Positions 63,373 through 64,000 of a stretch of DNA of 64,000 bases are shown in pieces (position 1 is the stretch's first letter; every line of letters begins with the position of its first letter). The notes below the pieces were generated by a model that was given only the letters and a program-made list of their open reading frames with translations, was not told the origin of the DNA and ran no database searches. The DNA is from Verrucomicrobiaceae bacterium. Lineage in GTDB: Bacteria > Verrucomicrobiota > Verrucomicrobiia > Verrucomicrobiales > Verrucomicrobiaceae. A program made the translations under genes and the position numbers. The DNA is taken from the NCBI GenBank assembly GCA_947458455.1, contig CANGYJ010000003.1, positions 403,119 to 467,118 on the forward strand, given 5' to 3'.

Positions 63373-63840
63373 TCAATATCCCGGTGTGCGTTGCATGCGC
63401 ATCTGCCCATGGATGCGATCCACGACAAGCCACTCGCCGCGGTATTCGTCCATGAACAAATGAAAATAGGCCTTGTTTTCCATGATGCGCCTCGGTGCCT
63501 CGGGGCTGCAGCAGCGCAGGTCGAGCGCACGCGCGATGGCCTCTTCCCGCCCGACCGGGAGGCGCTGCGAATAGGCCGCCAGCCGCCCGCAGTAGTCGGC
63601 CAGCTCAGCGAAGCCACAGTGGCGTGCGAGTGACTCAACGCTGGAAAGCCCCGCAAGGTGGCCAGGAAGATTTTTGCAGTCTTCACAAAGCACTTCATGA
63701 GCCTGGTCACGTATGCGGTGCGCGACGATGCTAACAGCGTAGGCTGCCTTTGGCGCGCCTGCCTGGGCTTCCTCCAGCAGTGGCTGGATAAAGCCCGGTT
63801 CAAAGCAGATGAATGACAGGTCTTCGTTCTCCTGTTCCAT
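63373..63840 (-). CDS. Unknown protein
   Basis: A 155-residue protein with no recognised family. The N-terminal half is rich in acidic and helical residues (EDLSFICFEPGFIQPLLEEA); the middle has two Cys pairs (VLCEDCKNLPGHL; LARHCGFAELADYCGRL) that could bind metal or be chance. The C-terminal end is AYFHLFMDEYRGEWLVVDRI. I use the ATG at 63840; one at 63885 is possible. It is next to the transposase remnant and repeats. Confidence 0.5.
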   Translation of the reverse strand: MEQENEDLSFICFEPGFIQPLLEEAQAGAPKAAYAVSIVAHRIRDQAHEVLCEDCKNLPGHLAGLSSVESLARHCGFAELADYCGRLAAYSQRLPVGREEAIARALDLRCCSPEAPRRIMENKAYFHLFMDEYRGEWLVVDRIHGQMRMQRTPGY

Positions 63841-63935
63841 GAACCAAGGCTGTGGCCTGCTCCCTGGAGTGGGACAGATCATCAATGTAGTTCCAGCCTC
63901 CTTGGGTTGATCTTGATGTTGGTTGTTTCTCTCAC

Positions 63936-64000
63936 GCTGTCAAACGCAGCGGAGGTCTCATCGAGCGTAGCGAGATGAGGCCGCAGCGGAGTTTGACAGC
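63936..64000. repeat. Nested inverted repeat at window end
   Basis: GCTGTCAAAC (63936-63945) pairs with GTTTGACAGC at the window's last ten bases. Inside it, CTCATC (63957-63962) pairs with GATGAG (63974-63979) around GAGCGTAGCGA. The centre contains the GAGCGNAGCGA word found elsewhere in the window's repeats. The element may continue past the window. Confidence 0.8.

Noticed and set aside
63078..63455. A complete gene around the transposase fragment
   Set aside because: Only about 28 residues match a transposase; the rest of the frame is unrelated and low in coding character.

Overview
The window is GC-rich chromosomal DNA that most likely comes from a member of the Verrucomicrobiota, of the Verrucomicrobiaceae/Prosthecobacter type. 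This is inferred from gene content: a heme-binding DUF1549/DUF1553 protein, two formylglycine sulfatases with a sialate O-acetylesterase-like esterase nearby, an Amuc_1098-type pilus secretin, an ammonium transporter with an Ala/Pro-rich leader, and many short 'word' repeats and hairpins between genes. No rRNA, tRNA or CRISPR array was seen.

Left end (1-6957): an array of small hairpins leads into a wrecked type I restriction-modification locus. hsdM carries a TGA exactly at the Cys codon of its SAM-binding DPACGSGG motif, an 81-nt in-frame palindromic insertion and a lost C-terminus. hsdS is absent, and hsdR lacks its nuclease end and has DEAL instead of DEAH. Between them sits an intact, compositionally different 941-residue protein that joins a calcineurin-like phosphoesterase to a STAND-like NTPase and helical repeats. 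It is the best candidate for a new defence gene here.

7-22 kb: a repeat-filled intergenic stretch, an ABC exporter, a fatty-acid-hydroxylase-family membrane protein, a PQQ-type beta-propeller, a lipoprotein amidase and several exported hydrolases. An acyl-activating enzyme, an aldehyde dehydrogenase and an iron alcohol dehydrogenase could together reduce a carboxylate to an alcohol. A two-gene toxin-antitoxin-like pair lies between the first two of them.

22.5-25.5 kb: a two-gene leftward operon of a P-loop ATPase and a protein with a degenerate N-terminal domain and near-identical 144-bp TPR repeats. This is the second candidate conflict system.

25.6-34.4 kb: an orphan PotD-like binding protein, a rhodanese lipoprotein, a MacB-type permease, YbeY, a PgpH-type c-di-AMP phosphodiesterase, PhoU and a metallopeptidase with an SHD1 domain. 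34.4-36.6 kb is a cassette-like island with a class D beta-lactamase and a ComJ-like protein among repeated palindromes.

36.6-43.5 kb: queF-queC, a LysM endolysin-like protein, an ammonium transporter behind a near-perfect sigma-54 promoter, a UlaG-like metallo-hydrolase and leuA, whose 3' end is duplicated together with a REPIN-like hairpin. 43.5-64 kb: the DUF1553 protein, the esterase, purE, two sulfatases around an unusual SGNH-alpha/beta hydrolase fusion, a flavoprotein disulfide oxidoreductase, secA, tsaB, the pilus secretin, a transposase remnant and an unknown protein.
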